A stretch of DNA of 64,000 nucleotides from Roseateles asaccharophilus (lineage in GTDB: Bacteria; Pseudomonadota; Gammaproteobacteria; Burkholderiales; Burkholderiaceae_C): assembly GCF_004362405.1 (NCBI RefSeq), contig NZ_SNXE01000002.1, forward strand, positions 426,191-490,190, in the 5' to 3' direction. A program made the position numbers and the translations under genes. The notes under the pieces were generated by a model. The model did no database searches. It was given only the letters and a program-made list of their open reading frames with translations, and had not been told where the DNA came from. The stretch's first letter is position 1. Every line of letters begins with the position of its first letter. Below, one piece after another: positions 34,286 through 43,389 of this stretch.

Positions 34286-35542
34286 ATGCCTGAGCTTGCT
34301 GCCCCTGCCACCTACCTGAGCGACTGCCGCCCCAGCTTCCACCCGCCCTGCGCGGGGGATCTGTGCCAGGCCGTGCCGGCCGTCAACACCGAGCACAGCA
34401 ACGAGCAGGTCATGGAGCTCTTTGGCCGGCATCGCGATCTGATCAGCCTGCCCGTGGTCGAGAACGGGCAGCCCATCGGCCTGATCAACCGCAACATCTT
34501 CCTCTCTCAGATGAGCCGGCCCTTCCACCGGGAGATCTACGACCGCAAGAGCTGCATCGCCTTCATGGACAAGGAGCCGCTGGTGGTGGAGGCCGATCTG
34601 CCGATCGAGCCCCTGACCCAGCGCGCCGTCAGCCACGGCGAGAAGGCCCTGAGCGACGGCTTCATCATCACCCGCGAGGGACAGTTCCTGGGGGTCGGCC
34701 ATGGCCTGCCCCTGATGCGCGTGGTGGCGCAGATGCAGGAGTCGCGGCATCGCCAGATCATGCACAGCATCGAGTACGCCAGCGTCATCCAGCGCTCCAT
34801 GCTGCGCACCTCGCGCGAAGCCCTGGCCCGCACCGGGCTGGATGCCGATCTGGTGTGGGAGCCCCGCGATGTGGTGGGCGGCGACTTCTACCAGTTCAGC
34901 GACACCGCCGAGGGCTGGCTGGCCACGGTGGCCGACTGCACCGGCCATGGCGTGCCCGGCGCCTTCATGACCCTGATCGCCTCCATCAGCCTGAGCCAAG
35001 CCATCGAGCAGCATGGGCCGCGCGATCCGGCCCATCTGCTGGGCGGCCTGAATCGCAGCATCAAGCAGATGCTGGGTCAGCTGGATGGCCAGGACCAGAC
35101 CGCGGCCTCGGATGACGGGCTGGACGCGGCCTGCTTCTGGTACGAGCGCTCGCGCCGCAGCCTGCGCTTTGCCGGCGCCAAGACCTCGCTCTTCGTGCTG
35201 CATCCCGGCCAGGCCGGTGTGGAGATGGTGGACGGCGAGCGCCAGGGCGTGGGCTATGTGAGCACGCCCATCGACCATGTCTGGCACAACCGCGAGGTGC
35301 CCCTGCAGGCGGGCAGCCTGGTCTTTGTGGCCACGGACGGCCTGATCGACCAGATCGGCGGCCCCAAGGCCATTGCCTTTGGCAAGCGTCGCGTGCGCGA
35401 GCTGCTGCTGGCCCAGCGCGAGCGCAGCGCCGCCGAGATCAACCGCGCCATGCAGGCCGCACTGCAGGAGTGGCAGGGCAGCCAGCACCACCGCCGCGAC
35501 GACCTCACCTTTTTCTGTTTCCGAGTTCAGGAGTCTGTCTGA
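34286..35542 (+). CDS. siaA: SiaA-like PP2C (SpoIIE-type) phosphatase with CBS-type N-terminus
   Basis: The predicted product has 418 residues (428 from an ATG at 34256; neither start has a clear ribosome site). Residues about 20-150 look like a CBS-domain pair (ISLPVVENGQPIGLINRNIF, ALSDGFIITREGQFLGVGHG). The rest is the PP2C fold with WEPRDVVGGDFYQF, DCTGHGVPGAFM, VATDGLIDQ and DDLTFFCF, giving the acidic metal ligands. No membrane segment is seen, unlike Pseudomonas SiaA, whose sensor is membrane-bound. In the SiaABCD pathway this phosphatase dephosphorylates SiaC. The next gene starts 2 bases after the stop. Confidence 0.8.
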   Translation: MPELAAPATYLSDCRPSFHPPCAGDLCQAVPAVNTEHSNEQVMELFGRHRDLISLPVVENGQPIGLINRNIFLSQMSRPFHREIYDRKSCIAFMDKEPLVVEADLPIEPLTQRAVSHGEKALSDGFIITREGQFLGVGHGLPLMRVVAQMQESRHRQIMHSIEYASVIQRSMLRTSREALARTGLDADLVWEPRDVVGGDFYQFSDTAEGWLATVADCTGHGVPGAFMTLIASISLSQAIEQHGPRDPAHLLGGLNRSIKQMLGQLDGQDQTAASDDGLDAACFWYERSRRSLRFAGAKTSLFVLHPGQAGVEMVDGERQGVGYVSTPIDHVWHNREVPLQAGSLVFVATDGLIDQIGGPKAIAFGKRRVRELLLAQRERSAAEINRAMQAALQEWQGSQHHRRDDLTFFCFRVQESV

Positions 35543-35544
35543 CC

Positions 35545-36126
35545 ATGTCCGCCGCCAGCGCCGCAGCCCCCATCGTGCAAGAGTATGGAAGCTTCTTCGA
35601 GATGGCCCGCAAGCACCGCGTGATCTTCTACTACGTGGGCTATTTTTCGCAGAACATCATTGCCGCCATGGCCGAGGCGGTGCGTCTGCAGCTGGAGGTC
35701 AGCGGTGTGGACGCACCGACGCGGCGCAAGCTCTTCTCGTCCTTTGTCGAGATGTCGCAGAACATCGTGCACTACTCGGCCGATGCGCTGACACCCGGTG
35801 ATCAGATGGAGCGCGAGCTGCGCCACGGCTCGGTCTGCATCACCGAGCATGAGGGCCGCTACCTGCTGCTGTGCGCCAACCCGGTGGAGTCCGGCGTGGC
35901 CGAGGGCCTGCGCGACAAGCTGCAGCGCCTGTGCAGCATGACCCTGGAGGAAATCAAGAAGGCCTACCGCGAGAGCCTGCGCGCCGAGACGCCCGAAGGC
36001 AGCAAGGGGGCCGGCATGGGCCTGCTGACCATGGCACGCGACGCCAGCGAGCCCCTGGAGTTTTCGCTGCAGCCCCTGCAGGACCAGCCCGGCACGGCCG
36101 TCTTCCAGCTCAAGGCCACGGTCTGA
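35545..36126 (+). CDS. siaB: SiaB family protein kinase
   Basis: The predicted product has 193 residues. SFFEMARKHRVIFYYVGYF, SSFVEMSQNIVHYSADA (with the Glu/Asn metal-ATP site of GHKL kinases) and GSKGAGMGLLTMARDAS match the SiaB (DUF6272) family. It is related to anti-sigma-factor serine kinases. In Pseudomonas aeruginosa SiaB phosphorylates SiaC. It lies between the phosphatase and the DUF1987 gene in the known order. Confidence 0.85.
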   Translation: MSAASAAAPIVQEYGSFFEMARKHRVIFYYVGYFSQNIIAAMAEAVRLQLEVSGVDAPTRRKLFSSFVEMSQNIVHYSADALTPGDQMERELRHGSVCITEHEGRYLLLCANPVESGVAEGLRDKLQRLCSMTLEEIKKAYRESLRAETPEGSKGAGMGLLTMARDASEPLEFSLQPLQDQPGTAVFQLKATV

Positions 36127-36164
36127 GCGGCGCCCCCACAACCGTATCCAGAGAGATTCCAGGC

Positions 36165-36560
36165 ATGGAGAACCGTCTTTACATCGCCGCCAGCCCCAGC
36201 ACCCCCGAGGTGGACTTCCGCTTCGACGAGGGGCTGCTGAGCCTGCGCGGTGAGTCCTATCCAGAAAACGCCGCCGCCTTCTACGGCGACATCCTGCGGC
36301 AGCTGCGCGCCTATCTGGCCGGCGAGAGCGCCAGTACCCTGCAGGTGCATATCGCCCTGGCCTATTTCAACAGCTCCAGCACCAAGATGCTGTTCAACCT
36401 CATCGAGGCCCTGGCCGAGGCGGTGGAGCAGGGCGGACGCCGCGTGGTGCTGCACTGGCTGTACGAGGAGGACGATGACACCATCCTCGAATTCGGCCGC
36501 GAGCTGGCCGATGACTTCCCGGCCATAGAGTTCGTGCTGCAGCCGGTGGGGGTGGTGTGA
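36165..36560 (+). CDS. siaC: SiaC-like DUF1987 regulatory protein
   Basis: The predicted product has 131 residues. YIAASPSTPEVDFRFDEG, LRGESYPENAAAFY and ALAYFNSSSTKMLFNLIEAL are the DUF1987 pattern; the Ser/Thr cluster in FNSSSTKM contains the phosphorylation site region. Unphosphorylated SiaC binds and activates the diguanylate cyclase SiaD in Pseudomonas. An AGAGAG/AGG ribosome site precedes the ATG at 36165. Its stop overlaps the GTG start of the cyclase (GTGA). Confidence 0.87.
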   Translation: MENRLYIAASPSTPEVDFRFDEGLLSLRGESYPENAAAFYGDILRQLRAYLAGESASTLQVHIALAYFNSSSTKMLFNLIEALAEAVEQGGRRVVLHWLYEEDDDTILEFGRELADDFPAIEFVLQPVGVV

Positions 36561-37318
36561 ACGAGAGTCCCGCCCTCGCGCGCGGCGGCGTCGCGGGCAT
36601 CGTCGTGCCGCCCGCCCCCGGCCACGATCTGTTCGAGTACGAGGCCCTGGCGGTGAGTGCCGCGCGCGCGGCCTATGCGGACGCCAATGCCTGGCATCAC
36701 CAGGCCCTGGGCGAGCTGATCCTGGCCTACGAGCGCCTGCTGCGCGAGACCCGGCGTCTGGTGCGGCGCAGCGACCGCGAAGAGCTGGAGATGAACCGTC
36801 TCAACCAGCGCCTGCACGAGCTGGCCCAGGAGCTGCAATACCGCGCCACCCATGATGCCCTGACCGGCGTGCTCAACCGCGCGGCCGTGATCGAGCGCGC
36901 CCGGCACCATCTGGAGCGCGAGGGTCTGGCCCTGATCGTGCTCGACATCGACCATTTCAAGCGCGTGAACGACAGCTTCGGCCATCCCGTGGGCGATGAG
37001 GTGATCCGCGCCGTGGCCGACTGCCTGCGCAGCGAGGTGCCTGCGGGCACCGAGGTCGGGCGGGTCGGGGGCGAGGAGTTCACCGTGCTGCTGCCGGGGC
37101 GCGATCTGGCCGCGGCCGCCGCGCTGGCCGAATGCCTGCGCCAGCGCGTGACCGGGCACGACTTTGCCCTGCCTGACGGGCAGCCCGTCACCGCCAGCTT
37201 TGGCGTCAGCAGCCTGGCCCAGGGCCATGGTTTCGATCAGGCCTACGGGCTGGCCGACGCGGCGCTCTACGAGGCCAAGCGCGCCGGCCGCAACCGCGTG
37301 GCCTGCGCCCCAGGCTGA
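36557..37318 (+). CDS. siaD: SiaD-like diguanylate cyclase
   Basis: The predicted product has 253 residues and begins with GTG at 36557, overlapping siaC. An N-terminal helical region (about 1-90, likely coiled coil) precedes a GGDEF domain with the active motif VGGEEF and the usual LDIDHFKRVNDSFGH segment. No RxxD inhibitory site lies at the expected distance before the motif, so product inhibition may be absent. It makes cyclic di-GMP and is probably switched on by SiaC. It is the last gene of the module. Confidence 0.88.
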   Translation: MNESPALARGGVAGIVVPPAPGHDLFEYEALAVSAARAAYADANAWHHQALGELILAYERLLRETRRLVRRSDREELEMNRLNQRLHELAQELQYRATHDALTGVLNRAAVIERARHHLEREGLALIVLDIDHFKRVNDSFGHPVGDEVIRAVADCLRSEVPAGTEVGRVGGEEFTVLLPGRDLAAAAALAECLRQRVTGHDFALPDGQPVTASFGVSSLAQGHGFDQAYGLADAALYEAKRAGRNRVACAPG

Positions 37319-37333
37319 GCCCTGCCGAAGCGC

Positions 37334-38239
37334 TCAGCGGCCGGCCAGCTGGCTGAAGTCCGCGGCCCAGCTGCCCAGCGTGCGCTGGGCCTGCTCGCGC
37401 TGGGCCACCGTGGTGGCCCGGTGCAGGCGCGCAAAGCTGGCGCAGCCCTCGCGCTGCACGGCCTGCAGATAGCGCTGCTGGGCCGCATCCGACGGCGCTC
37501 CGCGCAGCGCCTGTTCCAGAAACTGCTGCATGGCCCGCGCGGCCTGTTCGGGCGGCAGGGGCTGCAGCCGCTGGCGGCGCAGCAGCTGCAGCAAGTCCTG
37601 CTGACGCTGCCGCCGCGCCTGGTAGCTGCGCTGGGCGTCAAAGCTGAGCGCCTGATCCAGCCCCTCGCGCAGGGCCCGGCGCTGCGGCTCGTCCAGGCGC
37701 CCGTAAAGCATCTCGGCGCGCTCCACGGCCTTTCGCCAGCGCTGCTCGCGGCGGCGCTCCGGCGCGCCGTCCAGCCACTCGGCCTTCCACTTCTCGTCGG
37801 CCACACGCTGCTTGCGTTCCAGGTGCAAGAGCTGCTCCTCATCGAGTTCGCTGGCCAGCCAGAGCAGGGCCCAGTTGCCGGGGTCCAGCAGGGGCGGCTC
37901 CACCACGGCCCGCAGCTGCTCCAGCTCACGGCAGAGCAGGTCGGCGGGAATGTCGGGCTGGGCCAGCAGGGGCTGCAGGCGGCGCAGCTCCTGGGCGTAG
38001 CGCGGAAGCTGGGTGCGGCGGTGCCAGTCCATGAAACGCGCCAGACTTTCCCGCACCCGCGGCGCCTGCTCGCTGCTGAAGTCCAGATAGCTGTCCAGCC
38101 GCCAATACAGCAGGGTATCCGCCTGCCCGTAGGCCAGGCGCAAGGTGCTGGTCGAGCAGCCCCCCAGCCACAGCAGCAGGGCGGCCAGCAGCGCGAGCGG
38201 ACCCAGGCGTGTGAGGCGGGCTGGAGCTGGCGTTTTCAT
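37334..38239 (-). CDS. DUF6279 family lipoprotein
   Basis: The predicted product has 301 residues. A signal peptide ends in a lipobox (LLLWLGGCSTS). The mature part is helical and rich in Arg, Gln and Leu, with RLAYGQADTLLYWRLDSYLDFS at the start of the mature protein, the signature of DUF6279. Its function is unknown; it is predicted to sit at the outer or inner membrane face. The ATG at 38239 is chosen because it starts the signal peptide. It is convergent with siaD (15 bases between stops). Confidence 0.85.
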   Translation of the reverse strand: MKTPAPARLTRLGPLALLAALLLWLGGCSTSTLRLAYGQADTLLYWRLDSYLDFSSEQAPRVRESLARFMDWHRRTQLPRYAQELRRLQPLLAQPDIPADLLCRELEQLRAVVEPPLLDPGNWALLWLASELDEEQLLHLERKQRVADEKWKAEWLDGAPERRREQRWRKAVERAEMLYGRLDEPQRRALREGLDQALSFDAQRSYQARRQRQQDLLQLLRRQRLQPLPPEQAARAMQQFLEQALRGAPSDAAQQRYLQAVQREGCASFARLHRATTVAQREQAQRTLGSWAADFSQLAGR

Positions 38240-38324
38240 GGCAGGTGGCAGGGGCGATCGCACCGAAGTTCTGGCCGCAACCCTAGCAGAAGCGCGTCCG
38301 GCCTGCAGGCCCGGCCCCGGCCGC

Positions 38325-41300
38325 TTACTGGGCCACGCGGTTGCGGCCCTGCTGCTTGGCCCGGTAGAGGGCGGCATCGGCCCGGGCCAGCAGCCGCTGC
38401 GCATCCTCTTCGGCGCTGGGCACACAGCTGGCCAGGCCCAGGCTCAGGGTCACGACATTGCCCACCGGGCTGTCGGGGTGGGGCAGGGCCAGGGCCTCGC
38501 AGCAGCTGCGGATATGTTCCGCCACGGCCTGGGCCGCGCTGGCGTCGGTGCCCGGCAGCAGCACCACGAACTCCTCGCCGCCGTAGCGTGCGGCCAGATC
38601 GCCGGCCCGACCTGCCGCACTGGCAATCACGCTTGCCACCCGGCTCAGGCAGAGATCACCGGCCTGATGGCCCAGCAGATCGTTGTAGCGCTTGAAGCCG
38701 TCCACATCGGCCAGCAGCAGGGACAGGGCCTGGCCGCTGCGTCGGGCGCGGCGCCATTCTTCCTCAAAGGCCTCGTCGAAGCGCCGCCGGTTGGCCAGGC
38801 CGGTCAATGAGTCGGCAAAGGAGAGCCGGGACAGATGTTCATTGGCCTGGCGCAGCTCCTCGGTGCGTTGCGCCACCAGGCGCTCCATCTCCGCCTGGCG
38901 CGCCTGCAGGCTGCGGGTTCTCAGCCTCACCAGGGCCGCCATGCCGCCCAGGGTCGCCAGCAGGACCAGGGCCAGGAACCAGGGCGTCTGCCAGACATGG
39001 GGATGCACCTTGATCGGCAGCGGGGGATCCAGCTCACGCCAGTGCAGACCACCGTCCCCGCTGAGCGCCAGCTCCAGCCGGTAGTCGCCGTGGGGCAGGG
39101 TGGCAAAGCTCAGCTCGCGCACATTGCCCAGGTCCACCCACTCGCCGCGGCCCAGGCCCTGCATGCGGTAGCGCAGACGCAAGCGCTCGGCATAGAGCAG
39201 GGTATCGGCCGAGAAGCTCAGCCGCAGCGGCACCGGGCCCGGTGGCAGTTCCAGGGTGAGCCCCGGGCTCAGCGCCTGCCACTGCGACTGCAGCCAGGCA
39301 CCGGTGAGGCGCAGCTGCGGCGCACCGGCCCCGCCGGGCAGACGCGCCGGATCCACGATGAGCAGGCCGCTGGCCGAGGGCAGCCAGAGCCGTCCCTGGG
39401 CATCGCGCGCGCCCGCGCCTTGCAGGCCGCCGGCAAAGGTGGTGCTGCGCAGCGCATCGCCGGGGCCAAAGCCCAGGGACTGCACGCGCTTGATGCGACC
39501 CTCCGCCAGCGCATCCAGCTCGGCCCGGGCCACGCGGAAGAAGCCGCGATTGCAAGTCATCCAGAACTGGCCCTGCGCGTCTTGCAGAATCACCTGGATC
39601 AGCCCGTCCCAGAGCCCGTCGCGGCTGCGTATGCTGGCCAGCCTGCCCTCGGGGCTGAGGCGGTTCAGCCCCTCGCCATTGGTGCCTATCCAGAGCGTGC
39701 CCCGCTCGTCCTCGTGCAGGGCCATGATCCAGTCGGACAGCAGGCCCTCGGCCTGGCTCAGACGGCTGAATCGGCCGTCGCGGTCCAGGCGCAGCAGACC
39801 TTGGCCCGTGGTGCCGAACCAGAGCCGCCCCTGCCGGTCCTCCAGCATGGCGGTGATGCCCTCTTGCGGCAGATGGGCGTCCTGCACCGGCTGGGGGAGT
39901 TTGGCCTCGGGATCCAGGCGGGACAGGCCGCCGCGCGTGCCGATCCAGAGCCGGCCGGCACGATCCTGGAGCAGGGAGCGGATCTCATGGTTGGGCAGGC
40001 CTTCTCCCGTGCTGTAGCTGGCCAGCAGGCGCTGGCCATCGGCACTCAGATGCATCAAGCCGTGGGTGTAGCTGCCCACCCAGAGCGTGCCGTCGCGCTC
40101 GTCCTCCAGCAGGGTGGAGATCTCGTCGCTGAGCAGGGGGCCGCCGCGTTCCTGGCGCAGCAGGGTGTGGATCTGGGCCTGGCGATGGTCCAACAGGCTC
40201 AGGCCGCCGCCGGCCGTGGCCACCCAGGTCCGGTGGCCATCGCGGCTGTGCAGCACGGCGCGCGTGTTGTCATAGGCCAGGCCCTCGGGCGCGCCGAAGA
40301 CCGTGAAGGCGCGGTTGCGCAGGCGGTTGAGCCCGCCGACCCAGGTGCCCACCCAGACGCTGCCCTCGCGGTCCGTCTGCAGGCTCCAGATCTGGCTGCC
40401 CGCCAGGCCCTGGGCGCTGCTCAGCGCGGGGCTGAAACGTGGCGCCGCAGCGCCGGGTTCGGGCAGCGCCTCCAGCCGGCTCAGGCCCGCGCCCCAGCTG
40501 CCTATCCACAGCCGCCCCTGGGCGTCCAGGGCCAGGGCCGTCAGATGGTCGGAGGGCAGGCCATCGGCCGTGGTGTAGGTCTGAATGCTGAACCGCGGCG
40601 CGTCGCCGGCGCCCGGGTCCATCTGGCGCTGCACATGAACCAGGCCGGCCCCCGCCGTGGCGGCCCAGACGCCACGACCGCGCGGGTCCGCAATCACATG
40701 GCGCACCTGCAGATGGGGGAAGCCGCCCTGGCCGGGCTTGAGGGTGTGGAAGCGACCGGAGGCCGGCTCGCGCACGATCAGGCCGCCGCCGGAGCTGCCT
40801 ATCCACAACCAGCCCTGGGCATCCAGCGCCAGGCTGCGCAGGCGCTTGGTGGGCAGGCCCTCGGCTTCTTGGTAGCGGGTCCAGCCCGCCTGACCCTGCG
40901 CACCGGCTTCGCGCTTGAGCAGGCCGTTTTCGCTGGCGGCCCAGATCGTGCCGTCCGGCGCCTCGGCAAAGGCCCAGACGCGGCGGTTGCCGCTCTGCGC
41001 CACCGTGATCGCGGTCTCGAAGCGGCCGTCGCGGTACAGGGAGGCCCCTCGGGTGTGGCCGATCCACAGGCCGCCCTGGCGGTCCTGCATGAAGCCGAAG
41101 ACCGGTTCGGACGACAGGGCCGGTGCCTGTTCCTCGTCAAAGGTGTGGAAGCGCAGGCCGTCAAAGCGAGCCAGGCCACCGGCCGTGCCCACCCAGAGCT
41201 GGCCGTCGCGCGTCTGCAGCAAGGCCTGCACGGTATTCAGGGGCAGGCCTTGCTCGGTCTGCCAGAGGTCCAGCTTGTACTGGCTCAGGGCCGCAGTGGG

Positions 41301-41618
41301 CGAGGCCAGGGCGGCATAGCCGGCGGGCGTGGGCGCGGCGGCTTCGGTGCCTGCGGCGGGGCTCGCGGAGGCCGCCGGGCGCTGCAGCTGGGCCGGCGCC
41401 AGCGGCTTGGCATGGGCCTGCGACTGGGCCTGCGGCTGAGCTTGTGGCTGGGCCTGCCCCTGAGCCTGAACCCGGCCGCCCAGGCTGAGCAGCAGCAGCG
41501 GCAGCAGCATCAGCAACAGGCACGGCCAGGGGCCCAGGCCTCGGGCGGGCCAAGGGATGGGCGAGGGGATGGGGGCGCGAGAGGCGGTACTGCGGCTAAA
41601 CACCCGGCAAGCGTACAC
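38325..41618 (-). CDS. Beta-propeller (two-component-regulator propeller) diguanylate cyclase
   Basis: The predicted product has 1097 residues. It opens with a signal peptide ending near RVQAQG (start GTG at 41618; a GTG at 41603 is also possible), followed by a Gln/Ala/Pro-rich stretch. About 130-750 carries many Reg_prop blades of the type DAQGWLWIGSSGGG or DRQGGLWIGHTRG, building one or two seven-bladed propellers in the periplasm. Then come a Y_Y_Y-type beta domain, one transmembrane helix (WFLALVLLATLGGMAAL), a short coiled coil and a GGDEF domain with the active motif YGGEEF. The layout implies an external signal setting cyclic di-GMP synthesis. The ligand is unknown. Confidence 0.9.
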   Translation of the reverse strand: MYACRVFSRSTASRAPIPSPIPWPARGLGPWPCLLLMLLPLLLLSLGGRVQAQGQAQPQAQPQAQSQAHAKPLAPAQLQRPAASASPAAGTEAAAPTPAGYAALASPTAALSQYKLDLWQTEQGLPLNTVQALLQTRDGQLWVGTAGGLARFDGLRFHTFDEEQAPALSSEPVFGFMQDRQGGLWIGHTRGASLYRDGRFETAITVAQSGNRRVWAFAEAPDGTIWAASENGLLKREAGAQGQAGWTRYQEAEGLPTKRLRSLALDAQGWLWIGSSGGGLIVREPASGRFHTLKPGQGGFPHLQVRHVIADPRGRGVWAATAGAGLVHVQRQMDPGAGDAPRFSIQTYTTADGLPSDHLTALALDAQGRLWIGSWGAGLSRLEALPEPGAAAPRFSPALSSAQGLAGSQIWSLQTDREGSVWVGTWVGGLNRLRNRAFTVFGAPEGLAYDNTRAVLHSRDGHRTWVATAGGGLSLLDHRQAQIHTLLRQERGGPLLSDEISTLLEDERDGTLWVGSYTHGLMHLSADGQRLLASYSTGEGLPNHEIRSLLQDRAGRLWIGTRGGLSRLDPEAKLPQPVQDAHLPQEGITAMLEDRQGRLWFGTTGQGLLRLDRDGRFSRLSQAEGLLSDWIMALHEDERGTLWIGTNGEGLNRLSPEGRLASIRSRDGLWDGLIQVILQDAQGQFWMTCNRGFFRVARAELDALAEGRIKRVQSLGFGPGDALRSTTFAGGLQGAGARDAQGRLWLPSASGLLIVDPARLPGGAGAPQLRLTGAWLQSQWQALSPGLTLELPPGPVPLRLSFSADTLLYAERLRLRYRMQGLGRGEWVDLGNVRELSFATLPHGDYRLELALSGDGGLHWRELDPPLPIKVHPHVWQTPWFLALVLLATLGGMAALVRLRTRSLQARQAEMERLVAQRTEELRQANEHLSRLSFADSLTGLANRRRFDEAFEEEWRRARRSGQALSLLLADVDGFKRYNDLLGHQAGDLCLSRVASVIASAAGRAGDLAARYGGEEFVVLLPGTDASAAQAVAEHIRSCCEALALPHPDSPVGNVVTLSLGLASCVPSAEEDAQRLLARADAALYRAKQQGRNRVAQ

Positions 41619-41684
41619 GAGCTATTACGGGGTGCAGGCGCGGGCGCGAGGCTGTGCGTGGACTGGGTCACGCCTCCGGCAGGC

Positions 41685-42401
41685 CTAGCGCGGCGCCGGG
41701 GGCAGGGCGAAGCAGTAGAACAGCCCGCCGCTGCCCAGTTCGGCCAGCCGGGCCGGGCTGCAGCCTCGGCTGCGGTGGGCCGAATTCCAGGAGCTGGCCC
41801 AGGGCTCGGCGATGGCGCTGACCCGGTCGTGGTGACCCACCAGGGCGCCGTGGCTGGACCCGTCCTCGGCCATGTCCGCGCTGCTGCGCCAGCCGCGGCA
41901 GCTCATGTCCGCATCCAGCGGGGAGGGCGCCGTGCCGTCTGGCCGGCTGCCGGTGAGGATGTCGTGCAGCCGGCCGGGGATGGGCTGGCCGCGCTCGCTC
42001 AGCGCGATCTGGCGGTTGATGCCGGCAAAGCCCGGCGCATGCAGCTCGTCCACCGTGCGGGCGATCAGCTGGCCCTGGGCGTTGTGCCAGGGCCCGGGGC
42101 CGATGCGTTCCCGCGCATGCACGGCCGGCTCGCCCTGCAGATTCTTCAGATTGGAGGCCTGGCTCAGATAGGCGCGCCAGCGCAGCGCGCCGGCACCTGC
42201 GGCCGTGGCCAGGGCCTGGCAATGCGCGTCCGCACCCTCCAGCCCGCCCAGGTCGCCGCCGCGGCCGGGGCTGGCGCTGGTGACGAAGAAGCTCATCGGG
42301 GGCGGGGGCGGGGGTGGGGGTGGGGGCGGGGAGGCACAGCCCGACAAGATGCTGCATGCCAAGATCAGCAGTGCTGCGGCCAGAAGTGACCGGGTGGTCA
42401 T
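41685..42401 (-). CDS. Lipoprotein with poly-proline tract
   Basis: The predicted product has 238 residues. The signal peptide ends in a lipobox (ILSGCAS), and Cys is followed directly by eleven prolines, then MSFFVTSASPGRGGDLGGLEGADAHCQAL. The rest, including WRAYLS and a Cys near the C-terminus (FYCFAL), looks like the lectin-like/DUF1554-type extracellular domain found in many environmental bacteria. The ATG at 42401 gives the signal peptide. A shortened relative lies at 43390-43536. Function is unknown. Confidence 0.75.
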   Translation of the reverse strand: MTTRSLLAAALLILACSILSGCASPPPPPPPPPPPMSFFVTSASPGRGGDLGGLEGADAHCQALATAAGAGALRWRAYLSQASNLKNLQGEPAVHARERIGPGPWHNAQGQLIARTVDELHAPGFAGINRQIALSERGQPIPGRLHDILTGSRPDGTAPSPLDADMSCRGWRSSADMAEDGSSHGALVGHHDRVSAIAEPWASSWNSAHRSRGCSPARLAELGSGGLFYCFALPPAPR

Positions 42402-42505
42402 GGCCGAAGCGGGTGGCGCCGGCCAAGCGTCTGGGCACTTGAGTCTTTGGGCCTGAGCTGGCTGGAGGCTGCAGGCTGCCGCTTTCACCCCTGGTAGGCG
42501 GCGTT

Positions 42506-43324
42506 TCATTTGAGGGCCGGCTCCATGCCGTACTTCTGATAAATCCTGCGCAACAGGCCCTTGCTCTGTTGCTGTGCAAGTTCAGCATCGAAGGCGTCCC
42601 GCAGCGCTTCGGCCTGGGGCCAATTCTTCGAGAAAGCCATGTGGAAGGTGCGCACCGGCCCGATGCTCTGGGGGGCGAAATCGATCTGGTCGAAGGCCGG
42701 TGCATGCAGCTTGATGAGATCGCTGCAGACACTGATTTCGCAAATGAAGACGTCCGTCACGCCCGAAGCCAGGCGACGCAGGCCACGAAGCTGAGGGTCG
42801 TCGTCATAGATTTCGTGGACTTCGGCAAAGCGCTTCTCGGCCAGGGCCTGGCGAAACTCGGGTGCATAGCCGTAGGTGGCGGCGCTGCTGACACGCAGGG
42901 TGCGTAGATCGTCCAAGGTCTTCCAGTCCAGGGCCATGCTCTTGCGTTTGAAGAAGACGTCCTTGACGGTGTTGATCGGGGCCGTGAAGTAGTAGAGCTG
43001 CTCGCGTTCCGGCGTCTTGGTCAGGCTGAAGAGGCCGGCAAAAGCCCCGCGTGCGGCCTCCCGCTGAACCCGCGGCCAGGGCTGCATCATGAATTGAGGC
43101 TGGTAACCCAGGCGCATCAGGACCTGCTCAACGATCTCCGTATCCGCACCAACGACGCGGCCAGAGGGCGCGGTGTACTCGAAAGGCCTGAATTCCGACA
43201 CGCCGATGGGCAGCGACTTGAGCGGCGCCCCGTCGCTCGCCAGCGCAAAACCACCGCCGCTCAGACCGAGCGCCAGCAATGAGATGCGAGCCAGCAAAGC
43301 AAGGCTCAGGCCGTGTAGGTTCAT
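42506..43324 (-). CDS. Periplasmic amino-acid-type substrate-binding protein
   Basis: The predicted product has 272 residues with a signal peptide (cleaved near FALAS). LPIGVSEFRPFEYTAPSGRVVGADTEIVEQVLMRLGY is the family 3 solute-binding opening, and the domain runs to the end (two lobes). No transporter genes lie beside it, so it could be an orphan binding protein or a sensor partner. The ATG at 43324 was chosen for the signal peptide. Confidence 0.85.
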   Translation of the reverse strand: MNLHGLSLALLARISLLALGLSGGGFALASDGAPLKSLPIGVSEFRPFEYTAPSGRVVGADTEIVEQVLMRLGYQPQFMMQPWPRVQREAARGAFAGLFSLTKTPEREQLYYFTAPINTVKDVFFKRKSMALDWKTLDDLRTLRVSSAATYGYAPEFRQALAEKRFAEVHEIYDDDPQLRGLRRLASGVTDVFICEISVCSDLIKLHAPAFDQIDFAPQSIGPVRTFHMAFSKNWPQAEALRDAFDAELAQQQSKGLLRRIYQKYGMEPALK

Positions 43325-43389
43325 CGTTCACCACCGTGTGACTGGGGCAGAAGTGCTGGGCGGGTTCAACAAGCTTGGGGATGCTAGCT

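Noticed and set aside
38835-42389. A 1184-codon open frame on the plus strand
   Set aside because: Antisense to the propeller diguanylate cyclase and the lipoprotein, with no start signal and no recognisable domain.
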